Below, one piece after another: positions 1-10,299 of a DNA stretch of 64,000 nucleotides. A program made the translations under genes and the position numbers. The notes below the pieces were generated by a model that searched no databases, was not told where the DNA came from, and worked only from the letters and a program-made list of their open reading frames with translations. Location: contig JAXGGA010001119.1 of assembly GCA_038373865.1 (NCBI GenBank), positions 104,609 to 168,608 of the forward strand. The letters run 5' to 3'. The DNA is from Uloborus plumipes. Taxonomy: Eukaryota > Arthropoda > Arachnida > Araneae > Uloboridae. How positions within the stretch are numbered: the stretch's first letter is position 1; every line of letters begins with the position of its first letter.

Positions 1-419
1 TGGCTCCTGTATCCACAATCATTTCGCAGGGAAACCCATTCACATATGCATGAATGACAAGTCCGTTGCAGCCGCCACTTCTTGAGGAAATCTGGAGAAC
101 TTTGGGAGACGTCTTTTTTTTCTTGGCGAGCTTCGCAGTTCTTTCGTACGTGGCCCTCACCGCCACATTTCCAGCACTTCAGTGGTTGACTACTTTGGTC
201 TTTGCGAGCCGCAATCTTCTTCAGGGTCCCAGAGATCTCTTTGATTTGTCGCTCAATTTCCGAGAAACGAGTTGAGTTCGTATCTTGGGCACTCACTTCC
301 ACGCTCCTGGTTGAATGGCGATCCTTGCGGGACATTTGCTGTGCAGCCTCGAACTTCATTGCGTAGACTAGACCGGATTTAAGATCCTTAATGTCTGCCA
401 TCCGGAGAGCCGTCTGAAC
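1..419 (-). pseudogene. Gag C-terminal part with zinc knuckle and start of aspartyl protease (LTR retrotransposon)
   Basis: This continues the gag gene at 420-1382 in the same minus-strand frame after one TAA stop. A CCHC zinc knuckle is readable at 135-176 (CWKCGGEGHVRKNC, spacing C-x2-C-x4-H-x4-C), which in this family binds the element RNA. At the window edge (2-13) the residues DTGA preceded by IV form the active-site motif of a retroviral-type aspartyl protease, but in a frame shifted by one base from the knuckle. A run of eight A's on the coding strand (114-121) lies between them; it could be a one-base indel or a frameshift site. The rest of pol would lie to the left, outside the window. 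The assignment to an LTR element is firm. Whether the element is dead or uses frameshifting is not settled here. Confidence 0.8.
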
Positions 420-1382
420 TTATGGACTTCGCACTCCATCTATGAAGTAGTTCAGGGCCAGGTTATCGCGAACACCCGAAGGACAGTCCGAGAAGGCGAG
501 ATTTGAAAGCCTCTCAACGTCTGCTGCAAAAACTTGCAAAGTCTCTCCAGCCCTCTGGAGTCGGGATTTGAGCTGAAGTTGGCTGAATTCTTTTTGGCAG
601 GATTCGCCAAAGCGAAGCTCCAAGGCCGATGATAAGGCTTCGAAGTCATGGTGCTTGTCCTCTGGGAAGGTCTGTAGTATATCAGCTGCATCCCCTCTCA
701 GCGAGGCTGCAAGTTGACAGGCTTTCGTGGAAGAGTCCCAGGAGTTTGCTTCTGCAACGATGAGGAACTGCTTCTTGTAAATATTCCACGAGGTCTTCCC
801 GTCAAACGTAGCCAGTTTGATGGATGGACGAGAAGTTCCAGCTGCAGCTACACAGTCACTTGAGTTGTTGGAGGATGCTGATAACTTCGATTCAAGTTCT
901 TTAATTTTCTTTTCAACATTGTTTTCTACTGTGGTGATTCGATTCTCAACGCTGTCAACTTTCTCTTCCAGAGCCTCCACTTTATTTTCCACATTGGTAA
1001 ATTTACTTTCCACCAAACTTTTCATTGACGTTAAATCGCTTTTAATTTCTTCAGCTAGATCATTTTTCAATTGTTCTTGATTAGTTGCCAGATCAATTTT
1101 TAATTGTTCTTGATTGGTAGCCAGTTCATTCTTTAATTGTTCTTGATTAGTTGCCAGATCAATTTTTAATTGTTCTTGATTAGTAGCCAGTTCATTCTTT
1201 AATTGTTCTTGATTAGTAGCGAGCTCATTCTTTAATTGTTCCTGATTAGTAGCCAGAGTCGCCATATCATTCTTTATTTGCTCTTGATTCGCAGCCATGC
1301 TCGCAGTCATGTCACTTTTAACAGCGTTGATAGCATCAAGGAGTTTTTTCAGTTGTTCCTCCATTGCTCGAGTAATCACCAT
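420..1382 (-). CDS. gag: Gag polyprotein, N-terminal and capsid part, of a Ty3/gypsy-type LTR retrotransposon
   Basis: The 320-residue reading frame starts with ATG 98 bases downstream of the LTR. Residues about 1-60 and 105-160 look like a long coiled coil. Between them are six tandem 11-residue repeats of the form ATNQEQLKNEL/IDL, which are 33-bp repeats in the DNA (about 1065-1265). From about residue 190 a retrotransposon-gag capsid-like domain follows (LATFDGKTSWNIYKKQF, then LRGDAADIL and ALELRFGE). Gag would package the element RNA in cytoplasmic particles. The frame ends at a TAA (420-422) directly after VRSP, but stays open beyond it through the zinc knuckle, so the stop looks like a single nonsense change. 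The repeat block could expand and contract by slippage. Family assignment rests on gag layout and the CCHC knuckle; the reverse transcriptase is not in the window. Confidence 0.82.
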   Translation of the reverse strand: MVITRAMEEQLKKLLDAINAVKSDMTASMAANQEQIKNDMATLATNQEQLKNELATNQEQLKNELATNQEQLKIDLATNQEQLKNELATNQEQLKIDLATNQEQLKNDLAEEIKSDLTSMKSLVESKFTNVENKVEALEEKVDSVENRITTVENNVEKKIKELESKLSASSNNSSDCVAAAGTSRPSIKLATFDGKTSWNIYKKQFLIVAEANSWDSSTKACQLAASLRGDAADILQTFPEDKHHDFEALSSALELRFGESCQKEFSQLQLKSRLQRAGETLQVFAADVERLSNLAFSDCPSGVRDNLALNYFIDGVRSP

Positions 1383-1457
1383 AAAATTCTGAAGTCAAAA
1401 AGTCCTCAGGAAGAAAAGTTCAAGTTCACAGAAAGTTCCAAGAAAGTCCTTGAAGAT

Positions 1458-1475
1458 GCCCCACGTTGGGCGCCA
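1458..1475 (-). other. Primer-binding site of the LTR retrotransposon
   Basis: On the minus strand this reads TGGCGCCCAACGTGGGGC and begins four bases after the LTR end, where a tRNA primer-binding site belongs. The TGGCGCC start is complementary to a tRNA 3' end with CCA. I do not assign the primer tRNA. Confidence 0.75.
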
Positions 1476-1479
1476 AAAT

Positions 1480-2097
1480 TGTAACGAGTCCGTAGCACCT
1501 TCAACTTTCTTCAAATGAGCATTCCAATCTTGAGGAAGTAACTATAAATTTATTTACAAGTATTTACACTATTTACAATATGAGCAGGAAACAATTGCTA
1601 AACATCCAGCAATTAGGTAGCAAACAGTACACTGTACTCTCAACAGTAACTCAGCACCACGTATCTAACGTGAACAGTAATTAGGAAATTACAAAAGCAA
1701 AAACAACATTCGCCCAAAGCGAATAAAAACGAGCCTCTCAATAATCCAATCTGAGAAAAACTAAACTGACTTGTGTTCAAGGCCAGCTATTTATACACTG
1801 AAGGACATTTCCACTACGTTCTAGTAAAATCTGGAGTATTCTGTTTATTCATAAATTTGACTAATCCATTCACGAAAATTCCAGCAAATAAAAAGAAAAA
1901 CCACTCCGAGCGAAAAATGTCTTCATGCTTATCAAAGTTAGGGCAAGTGTAAAAATTACAAAGTGTTTCAGGGCCGGTATACAGATGATAAAAGTGATAT
2001 CTTCAGATACTTTTGCAACATGTCGCCAGATAAAACCAAAACTAGTGAAAATGAAGCAAGGCAGGAAAAACAACAATTATTTACAAGATTTGTAACA
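1480..2097 (-). repeat. 5' long terminal repeat (about 618 bp)
   Basis: On the minus strand it starts TGTTACAAATC (2097) and ends CTCGTTACA (1480), so it has TG...CA ends, and it is followed at once by the primer-binding site. An AATAAA is present on the minus strand at 1549-1554, a plausible polyadenylation signal for the R region. The 3' LTR and the target-site duplication lie outside the window, so LTR age cannot be estimated here. Confidence 0.75.
1764..1795 (-). promoter_or_regulatory. LTR promoter: TATA box with arthropod-type initiator
   Basis: On the minus strand TATAAAT (1795-1789) is followed by TCAGTT (1769-1764), with the A at 1767 lying 28 bases from the first T of TATA. That is the usual TATA-to-start spacing, and TCAGTT fits the arthropod initiator consensus TCAKTY. 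It would start transcription about 385 bases upstream of the gag ATG. Confidence 0.6.
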
Positions 2098-3436
2098 ATA
2101 TCTTTCCGGTAAGTTTTTTTCGTATTTTGATATTATATTTTGTTAACAAACAATAATAGTATAAATTGAAATTGATATCACATGCATTTTTCTTCGTGCG
2201 TGTGTCCGGAAACAGTTGTATAAACTTCACTATTCTTAAAGGGCAAATATGTCCTCTCTACCGAACTGACAAGGGTCCCGCTCGCCTTGGCTCTCAGCTG
2301 CTGTGCAAGAAAGATAGAGGAGTTGGCTAACAGGGAAAGAAAAAAAAATGATTCGCCAAGTTTTCCAGAAAATTATTTAAAAATCGGTTTCAATAAAATT
2401 CTTTCAAAGAATTACGTAGAAGCTTTAGAGGTACTCCGATAGGAAATTACTAGGAGTTTCCGAAAAAATCCCAAATTTTACCTGACGATTCGGCAAAAGT
2501 TTGAGTATTGCAATCTTGCAAGTAAAAAAATAAATAAAAGATGCCTAATGTTTCGTTTTATGGGATGTAGGGATGTGTGCATGCTCGTATTTTATCCTTT
2601 GGTCAAATTCGAAATTTTATTTGCTAAATTAAAAATCCTTGCCCCCCCCCTAAAAATACTTTTTTTTTGCCGTCTGTGACTACGGTTAGAACAAGTGACC
2701 TCTTAGTATTGAGCAGAGAGATTAAAGTAATTGGTGGAATTATTTCATGCCAACTTTTGTGGGACAATTTAAGGTCCTTATATCATTGGTATCAATATTG
2801 CGAATATTTAAGACATGACTCATCTTCTTCTGGATCAACAAAACTTGTAAATTACTGAATGTTGGTTAAATGATCATTATTTTTCAAATGTATTTTTTGT
2901 GACAACTACAAAATTTCTTCAATAATTCATCAAATTTCAAAAGTAAGGAATAATTTTAAAGATTTTTTTTCTGCCGCTTTTTGCAAAAAGTAAAGAGACA
3001 ATTTATGTTTTAGTTGTTGTTTTTTGTAATCATTTTTTAGCTACAATTTTAATTTCCATCGTTGTTTACTATTTTTTGCTTTCACTGTGTTTTTATAATA
3101 CTAATGAGTGTGTTTTGCATGACTATTTTTCCCCCTTTGCCTTTTCACTCTTTTTTTAGAAAGTTCTTCCCACATTGGATTTTGAGTTCGATCACTAGGG
3201 TTAAAGGAAGTATTCTTAATCATTAGATCACATGAAATTGTCAGTTTTACTCCCAAAATAACTTTGCGAAATATGCGACGTTTCAGCAATTTTTCAGATA
3301 CAGTATTTTTTCTCCGTTCCCTCTTCTTTCTTGCTCTTATTCCTAGTCGATTAATGTCAACGATTTGCCGAATCACAAACCATTTTAATTTTGACCGAAT
3401 GTATAACTTTTCAAGGGTCTTTGTTTGCTTCTTTTT
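2098..3436. other. AT-rich stretch with no gene recognised
   Basis: Short poly-A/T and poly-C runs, no long open frame of recognisable character, no inverted ends that I could pair. The left flank of the LTR element begins here (ATATC at 2098). Confidence 0.5.
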
Positions 3437-3437
3437 T

Positions 3438-4523
3438 ACTTTCTTCTATATCTAATATATAGAAGAAAGTATTGGTTTCGTGAAAATTTTCGAATGTCGA
3501 ATTTTGACGGATTTGCACGTTTTGAGGTGCGCTGAGTCCATTTCGACCATTTTTGGAAAATGTCTGTCTGTGTGTCTGTCTGTGTGTCTGTCTGTCTGTG
3601 TGTGAGTCTGTATGTGTGTGACCAGTTTTTGTGGCCGCGCTAGAGCAAAAACTACTGCATGAAATCGAACAAAAATTTTTGCACATATGTACCACCATGT
3701 GAACTGGTGCACCTGACTTTGTTTAGCGAATTCCTCCAAGGGGGGTGGAGCAATCGCACGTGTTCTGCGCGTGGGTGATTTCTATATCTCAGGAAGTAAC
3801 CGGCGGAATCAAACGAAAATTGGTCCATAGGTAGACCCCACTGAGTAAAGGTGCTGATTCAATTTGCGTGTCAATATCTTGAAGGGGGGTGGAGCAATCG
3901 CACGTGTTCTGCGCGGGGGTGATTGCTATATCTCAGGAAGTAACCGGCGGAATCAAACGAAAATTGGTCCATAGGTAGATCCTACTAAGTACAGGCGCTG
4001 ATTCAATTTGTTTGTCAATATCTCTAAGGGGGGTGGAGCAATCAAAAGTGCTGTTTTTGTCATTGCACCTACTGTATCTCGGGAAATATTGCTGCGATTT
4101 GAATGAAATTTGGAATAACACTAACCCAATATGGAAACAAGCATCGAATAAATTTTGGCGCCAATCGTCCCAGAGGGAGGGTGGGGTGATTTTTGCGCTT
4201 AGTCAACAATGCGAAAAGTTAATTCATTAAAAAATCGCTTTCACGCTATTTCTTATCAAAACATCTGAAAACTTTCAATGATTTGAAATTTTTAACTGTT
4301 GCCAATTTCTTTTTACTAACAAATAAAATGTTTGCAATTAATCTAAACAATGCTTTTGCAATGATTTCCAATTTCGCTCATTGATTCTGCATTTGCAGGG
4401 TTATTACAATAATTGGGAAATTGGAGCAGTTTCCAATTATTCGGGCGAGTACGTATTTTATTTTGTAACTGGAATTCATAAGATAGATATAGAAGAAAGT
4501 TTCGTGACGGCTACGACAGCTAG
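3438..4523 (+). mobile_element. Helitron/Helentron-like non-autonomous element, family HL1, copy A
   Basis: The left end is a hairpin: ACTTTCTTCTATAT, short loop, ATATAGAAGAAAGT. The same 17-base word (ACTTTCTTCTATATCTA) recurs inverted just before the right end. A TGTCTG/TGTGTG microsatellite follows, then tandem units with a period of exactly 144 bp (GTGGAGCA at 3745, 3889 and 4033), then a conserved tail. The right end has a 5-bp hairpin TCGTG..CACGA (here one base decayed) seven bases before terminal CTAG, followed by T. Left hairpin, microsatellite, minisatellite and 3' stem-loop match the layout of Helentron-associated elements such as DINE-1. No coding capacity; frames rich in HTHTDSHT are the microsatellite. 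Confidence 0.75.
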
Positions 4524-4525
4524 TT

Positions 4526-5067
4526 ACTTTCTTCTATATCTAATATATAGAAGAAAGTATTGGTTTCGTGAAAATTTTCGAATGTCGAATTTTGACGGAT
4601 TTGCACGTTTTGAGGTGCGCTGAGTCCATTTCGACCATTTTTAGAAAATGTCTGTCTGTCTGTCTGTCTGTGTGTGTGTGAGTCTGTATGTGTGTGACCA
4701 GTTTTTGTGGCCGCGCTAGAGCAAAAACTACTGAATGAAATCGAACAAAAATTTTTGCACATATGTACCACCATGTGAACTGGTGCACCTGACTTTTTTT
4801 AGCGAATTCCTCCAAGGGGGGTGGAGCAATCGCACGTGTTCTGCGCGGGGGTGATTGCTATATCTCAGGAAGTAAACGGCGGAATCAAACGAAAATTGGT
4901 CCATAGATAGACCCTACTGAGTACAGGTGCTGATTCAATTTGTTTGTCAATATCTCCAAGGGGGGTGGAGCAATCGCACGTGTTCTGCGCAGGGGTGATT
5001 GCTATATCTCAGGAAGTAACCGGCGGAATCAAACGAAAATTGGTCCATAGGTAGACCCTACTGAGTT
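4526..5067 (+). mobile_element. HL1 copy B, 3'-truncated, head-to-tail behind copy A
   Basis: The hairpin end of this copy starts two bases after the CTAG of copy A (junction CTAG-TT-ACTTTC). It contains hairpin, microsatellite and about two 144-bp units, then breaks off near CCCTACTGAGT with no 3' stem-loop. The tandem junction fits rolling-circle-type end usage or insertion of one copy at the T target beside the other. Confidence 0.7.
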
Positions 5068-5495
5068 TCTCATATTTTTCCGTCTAATTACTTTATATAA
5101 GGCTTTAAATTGCCGAATTTTGTATCTATTTTTCAAAATTTCTCCCGGGAGAGAATCCCCCGGACCCCCTGAAATTGGGACTCGTCTTCTCTACATTCCA
5201 CTTAAAAAGAGATGATTGTAACATTCTAATATCCACCCCGCTATTAGGTCATTTCAAAAAAAAAAAAGAAGAAGAAACAGCGGGATCATTAAAAAAACGA
5301 GAAAAAAATATGTGTGCTGTTGTCAGTTATCAGCGAAAAAGACACACAAAAGTTTTTTAAAATGTTGAATGAATTGTATCTGCAATTCATCGGAGATTCA
5401 AGAGCGAATTTTTCTCTTACGAAAAATCTAGGGAGGAGGGGGGGGGGAGAGAAGCAAAGGCTCCGCCTGCACTCCTAAAATTATAATTGCATATA
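5068..5495. other. No gene; low-complexity flank of Tc1 copy 1
   Basis: Contains poly-A, poly-G and a CCCGGGAGAGAATCCCCC segment. No paired ends or coding frame of interest recognised. Confidence 0.5.
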
Positions 5496-6915
5496 CACTG
5501 CTCGACATTGAAAATGCAACACCAAGAAGGAGTGGTCAGAAATTGATGAAATTTGGTAAGAAGACAGAGACAGCATGGAACAATAAGTGATATTTATTTC
5601 AAAATAAATAAGCAAAATTTAGAGCGAGGACGGCGTCGGCTCAGTAAGAAGTAGGACCACCGCGGACAGCGATACACGAAGAAACACGTCTAGGCATGGA
5701 GTCAATAAGCCTGCGGATGGTGTCCTGACGGATGGCACTCCATTCCCTTTCAATCATTTGCCACAGTTCGTCCTCTGAACGAGGCAGTGACAGGTTCTGC
5801 AAACGGCGTCCAATCACGTCCCACACATGTTCGATTAGTGACAAGTCAGAAGAGTATGGTGGCCAGGAAAGCATCTGTACACCTCGTAGAGCATGTTGGC
5901 TGATTCGAGCACTGTGAGGCCGGGCGTTATCCTGTTGAAAAATTGCATTTGGCAGACCCTGAAGGTAGGGGATTGCCACCGGCAGCAGTACATTATCTAC
6001 ATATCGTTGGGCCGTCATAGTGCCCCGAATACGAACTAGAGGTGATACGGAATTGTATGCAATAGCGCCCCAAACCATTATGCCACGTTGTCGCGCTGTG
6101 GGGCGTTCCACAGTTACTGCCGGATTCGATCTTTCTCCACGTCGACGCCACACACGTATGCGATGACTATCGCTGGACAAACAGAAGCGGGATTCATCTG
6201 AGAACACTACGGTTTGCCATTCTGCCATCCACGTCGCTCTGGTCCAGCACCATTCCAAACGTTGGAGTCTGTGCTGTGAGGTCAATGGCAGTCTTCTTAG
6301 CGGGCGCCGTGATTGCAGGCCACGTGCAACCAGTCGACGGGAAATGGTTCTGGTCGACACAGGAACATCCAGGGTACCTTGCACGTGCTGCAGAATCGAC
6401 GTACAAGTGACTTGCGGGTCCGCCACAGCTTGTCGGTGAATCCGTCGATCCAAGCGGTCTGACGTCACTCTGGCTGCACCTGCACCCCTCAATGTGGCTA
6501 CATTTCCTCTTTCCAACCATCTCCGACACAGCCGATGCACAGTGCTTGCATCCATGTGGGTATCAGCTGCAATTTGACGTATGGACCAACCTCCCCTTCT
6601 CAGTCCGATCACCATACCCCTTGTAAAGTCGTCTATATGCTGGAAGTGTCTTCGTTGAGGACGGCGTGGCATTTCCTCCTATCACACGTATCCTTCGAGA
6701 CAAAAACCAAATTTCTCCGATAATTAGTCTGGCAGAAAAACCAACATGAACATAGCCCACTTTTCAACTTCATTCTCTTATATCTTACTTCACGTGCGTC
6801 GGAGAGCTGCGCATTTCATATCATTTGCATAACTCAGTGACGTGCGTCTACGGTAAAATTTGCATGAATTTCTGACCACTCCTTCTTGGTGTTGCATTTT
6901 CAATGTCGAGCAGTG
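5496..6915 (-). mobile_element. Tc1-like DNA transposon, copy 1 (1420 bp)
   Basis: The ends are inverted repeats of about 48 bp beginning CACTGCTCGACATTGAAA. The left end is preceded by TA, the expected target duplication. The right end is followed by CTGCGACC, so the second TA is missing. It is the same length as copy 2 (37802-39221) and differs by 3 bp from copy 3 (56807-58229). The transposase is intact (next entry). Confidence 0.93.
5641..6672 (-). CDS. Tc1-like transposase, full length (343 aa)
   Basis: Cut-and-paste transposase acting on the element ends in the nucleus. The N-terminal half carries two helix-turn-helix DNA-binding parts (about residues 12-60, with WSIRQIAADTHMDASTVHRL, and about 70-125, with VSTRTISRRLVARGL). 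The C-terminal half is the catalytic domain: D159 in FSDESRF, D248 in FQQDNARPH, E281 in LIEHVWD. By my count 32 residues separate the second D from the E, against 34 in classical Tc1. This copy reads SSDLSLIEH where copies 2 and 3 read SPDLSPIEH, and LLPVAIP where they read LRPVAIP. The start is the first ATG in frame, shared with the other copies, and the stop lies shortly inside the far inverted repeat. No interruption is present, so it could encode active enzyme, though the two lost prolines near E281 may matter. Confidence 0.92.
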   Translation of the reverse strand: MPRRPQRRHFQHIDDFTRGMVIGLRRGGWSIRQIAADTHMDASTVHRLCRRWLERGNVATLRGAGAARVTSDRLDRRIHRQAVADPQVTCTSILQHVQGTLDVPVSTRTISRRLVARGLQSRRPLRRLPLTSQHRLQRLEWCWTRATWMAEWQTVVFSDESRFCLSSDSHRIRVWRRRGERSNPAVTVERPTARQRGIMVWGAIAYNSVSPLVRIRGTMTAQRYVDNVLLPVAIPYLQGLPNAIFQQDNARPHSARISQHALRGVQMLSWPPYSSDLSLIEHVWDVIGRRLQNLSLPRSEDELWQMIEREWSAIRQDTIRRLIDSMPRRVSSCIAVRGGPTSY

Positions 6916-7504
6916 CTGCGACCAGCTACCGAATCTTTGGTTGCAGCTACGGCCCTGAAAGTTAAAAACTCCTTGAAAAAAAAAAGGATCGCTAATCTTT
7001 TTTTTTCTTTTATTACGGAAACTTTCAGTTAAACCAAGGCTTCACTAGATAGCGTGTGAAGCCTTGGTTAAACATATAAAATTTTAGTTGACAAAATTTA
7101 CGCTATTTATATGAAAATAATAGTTGGGAGTTTAAGTAAAGTTTTGGGGCAGGCGGGCCCGCAAAAAGTTGCATAGGGGCCCATGAAACCTGTCGACGGC
7201 CCTGGCCTGTATCTATCGCTAAACCTGTAATAAATGATTTATACACTGCTTGACAATTGCTTTATCCAAACTAGCGTTTCAGATAGCTGGCCAATGAAAG
7301 TAAATTCAAGTTCATAGGACGTGGTAGATCAAGACTCGTTATCTGTATAAAAGGGCTCATGATTCGTGCGAAAATTCATCCTTTAATGTTTGAAAAAAAT
7401 AGCGCTGAATGTTGAATAAGTTTTTTCTCTGAATTTCTGTTTGTTTCTTGCAATAATTAAACTCAAAACGTCAGCAAGACATCATTTGAGTACCCACGAT
7501 TGGA
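6916..7504. other. Non-coding stretch with a short perfect-looking hairpin
   Basis: Includes an 18-bp inverted pair at 7028-7045 and 7056-7073 (AAACCAAGGCTTCAC against its complement, one mismatch, 10-base loop). No coding frame recognised. Two CGGCCCTG words (about 6950 and 7195) resemble hAT right ends, but I found no left partners. Confidence 0.45.
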
Positions 7505-9830
7505 ACACTGTGAATACACTGTGGAAGAACAATTGGACTTCTGGAATCCACTCAAAATGTCATCGCTGTAGCCTTTGCAAAGGGTGAGTCAAAAGCCATC
7601 TCGCGATTAAAGGCCAGTGAAGCTGGAAATGCTTTGCAAAAGCATAGCAGGGGACGTGGTAGCAGTGGCGTAACTACTCGTTGGTTTCAGGGGGGGGGGG
7701 GTTATATTCAAAGTTGTCACGAGGTTAAAAAAACACCGCGGTGGGGGGGGGGAACCCCTTTTTTCCACACTTTGTATGTTACGCACTTGAAAATGCTTAT
7801 TTACCGGACAGCCTTTCAAAGAGTAACAACCTCTGACACTAGAATTGTGCTGTAGTCTTAAGACTGCAGAAAAATGGAAGGGGGTCCCGGGGTTCGCCCC
7901 CGGAAATTTTCATAAATTGTACCTCTAAAAACCCCATCTTGGTGATGTTCCAGGAGAAGATGTTCGATCTCTTACTCATTCAGTAAAACACGATTGTCGG
8001 CCATTTTTAATAATTAGAAAGAAAATTATAGGATACAGAAATTCTTCCAAGCGACTTTTACGAAATTTAAGCTCCAAAAACGCAATTTCAGACGAATTTC
8101 GATGATAATGGGGTTTTTGAAGGCCTACCCCGGAATTTTTTGACATTTATTTCCTAAAAAAGACGATCCTTAATGGTTCTGGGAAGGGGAGGGTGTGGCA
8201 ATGAAGTCTGTAACACTATGATATTCACAGGAGAATCGTACTTTTTCATTCTAGGATTTTTTATATTTTTTCATCTCATTTTTGCATATTTGGACCAACG
8301 TTTCGGGGGGGGGGAGGGCAGTGGCGTAACTACTCGTTGGTTTCAGGGGGGGGGTTATATTCTAAATCGTCACGAGGTTAAAAAAAAAACGGCGGCGGGG
8401 GGAGGGTGGCAACCCCTTTTTACCCACACTTTTCATGTATGTATGTGTATATATATATATATACTACGCTCTTGAAAATGCGTACTTCCGAAGTTCGAAA
8501 AACCGGACAGCTTTTTAAAGAGTAAAGAAATATTACTGTAGAAAAATGGGAGGTAGGTCCGGGGGTTCGCCCCTGGAAATTTTCGTAAATTGTACCTCTA
8601 AAAACTCCATTCTAGACTATCTTGGTGATGTTCGATCTCTTCCTCAGTCAGTAAAACACGATTGCCGGCCATTTTTAATAATGTGAAAGAAAATGATAGG
8701 ATACAGAAATTCTTCCCAGCGATTTACCAAATTTCAGTTCCAAAAACGCAATTTCAGACGAATTTCGATCATAATGGGAGGTTTAGACACCTACCTCCGG
8801 AAAATTTTGACATTAATTTTCTAAAAAAGACAATCCTTAATGATTCTGGGAAGGGGAGGGGGGTGGCAATGAAGTCTGTAACACAATGATATTCGCTGGA
8901 GAATCGTACTTTTTCATTCTAGGAGTTTTATATTTTTTCATCTCATTTTTGCATTTTTGGACCAACATTTCGGGGGGGGGGGTTGTCCCCAAAACACCCC
9001 CCCATAGGTACGCCACTGCGTGGTAGGAACACCACTCCTTCAGAGGGTCGGAACTCAGTCCTCGTGGCAAAAAGGAGTAGAAATTTCATTCTTGGACCGA
9101 AAACTGTTAACGTTGCAATCGCTGCTGGTGCGCATGTTTCTGCAAGAACCATCTCAAGGCGATTAAATAAAGTTGGTTCTTTTGCACGGAAGCATTTACG
9201 TTGCTTCATATTTGAACTAAGCCATCATCGGGACAGATTAAACTGGTGTTAAAGAACATGTCGGTTGGGATTGCCAAAATTGGTCTATAGAGTTCTGTTC
9301 TCCTACGAATCTCGTTTTAGTCTGACAAGTGATTCTGACCTCAAATTGCTACGGAGAGAGCGTGGAACATGCTATGGGGGGGCGCACAAAAATTTGTTTG
9401 TGATCGTGTTCGTACGGCCCAGGTGTGATGGCGCGTACAGACATCATGCGCAATGGTAGAACACCGCTTCACATCTTTGAACAAGAATGCGTTACATCGC
9501 TACGGTACTGTACAAAGTTTACAGTGGAACATGTTCGTCTTTTAAGCGCAGGCTGCTGATCCAGACTTTAAGTTTACTGACGATAATGCATCGCCACACA
9601 GAATCGTTGATGTATCGGACATACTGCAAAGTGAAAATGCTCCTTATACAATGGCCTGCTAACTTTCCCCACCTAAATCCTATTGAACATATTTGAAGTA
9701 ATGAACCTATTGAACATGCCTGGGATACTCTTAGCAGACATGTTTTACAAAGAATCATTCCTCCCCAAACAGTGTAAGAGCTCAAAACTGCCATGAGAGA
9801 AAAATGGGGCGGACCCCTCAATATAGATTA
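7505..9830 (+). pseudogene. Decayed Tc1-like transposase gene, split by a hAT element
   Basis: Before the hAT insertion the frame reads KGESKAISRLKASEAGN, a helix-turn-helix type segment. After it come GRNSVLVAKRSRNFILG, VSARTISRRLNKVGSFARK, RDRLNWC, FSYESRFSLTSDSDL (catalytic region, with Y in place of the usual D of FSDES), NFPHLNPIEH, and a tail PPQTV-stop-ELKTAMREKWG. Order and motifs match a Tcb1/Tc1-type transposase distinct from the family of copies 1-3. There are several frameshifts and stops, and CCTATTGAACAT is duplicated near 9680-9715. The terminal inverted repeats were not identified with confidence. Confidence 0.75.
7663..9018. mobile_element. hAT-type non-autonomous element, tandem dimer (1356 bp), with 8-bp TSD
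   Basis: The ends are CAGTGGCGTA (7663) and TACGCCACTG (9018). Both are flanked by the 8-bp duplication CGTGGTAG (7655-7662 and 9019-9026), the length typical of hAT transposition. The left-end sequence occurs again at 8319, and the two halves (7663-8318 and 8319-9018) are similar along their length, so this is a head-to-tail dimer whose inner right end is lost. G-rich runs and a GTTCGCCCC(C/T)GGAAATTTTC segment recur in each half. No transposase. Confidence 0.82.
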
Positions 9831-10028
9831 GGGGAGAACATATGCAAAATGTGCATTAGTGTCCGCAGTAATCACAAAGGTACTCATGTCTGCATCATTT
9901 TGACCTGAAGATTAATTTTTTGTGACTTTGAAAATCACCTCAGAAGGTTTCTTTTTATTTTTAAGTTTTTACTTCATATTACGGTGATATTTGTACCATT
10001 TTGCACTATAATGAGGGCACATTCTCCC
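9831..10028. mobile_element. Small TA-flanked MITE (198 bp)
   Basis: Ends GGGGAGAACATATGC and GCACATTCTCCC are imperfect inverted repeats, with TA on both sides (9829-9830, 10029-10030). It lies at the end of the decayed Tc1 gene. The GGGGAGA start resembles the larger element at 21937. Confidence 0.55.
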
Positions 10029-10299
10029 TACTAAATATGTACTCAGTTGTGTTTCTTCAATCAATGTCTATTCTTTATTATTCAAATAAATGTAATTGCC
10101 TCTTAGTAATTGACAATCAGTGTAATTTTAATGTCTTGAAATTTTAAATTGTCTGCGCTGTTATGTGAAGAAAATGAGAATTTTAATCAATTCCTTTTTC
10201 AAATTGAAGTACTTTGATTGTCAAAAGAATCATGCCTAACAAGGTTACTATTAACTTTTTGGCAGTGAGTTTTTGGATGCTAGATAATATTCTTCACTC

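Noticed and set aside
54..275. Open frame on the plus strand opposite the retrotransposon zinc knuckle
   Set aside because: It is antisense to the recognised zinc knuckle and protease region.
3411..3739. Repeated 80-99-codon frames (THTDSHT-rich) in every HL1 copy
   Set aside because: They run through the CA/GT microsatellite in two frames at once and carry no protein pattern beyond the repeat; their conservation is that of the element DNA.
5437..5460. G-rich run as a possible quadruplex regulator
   Set aside because: Similar G runs occur in many repeat remnants here; nothing links it to a gene.
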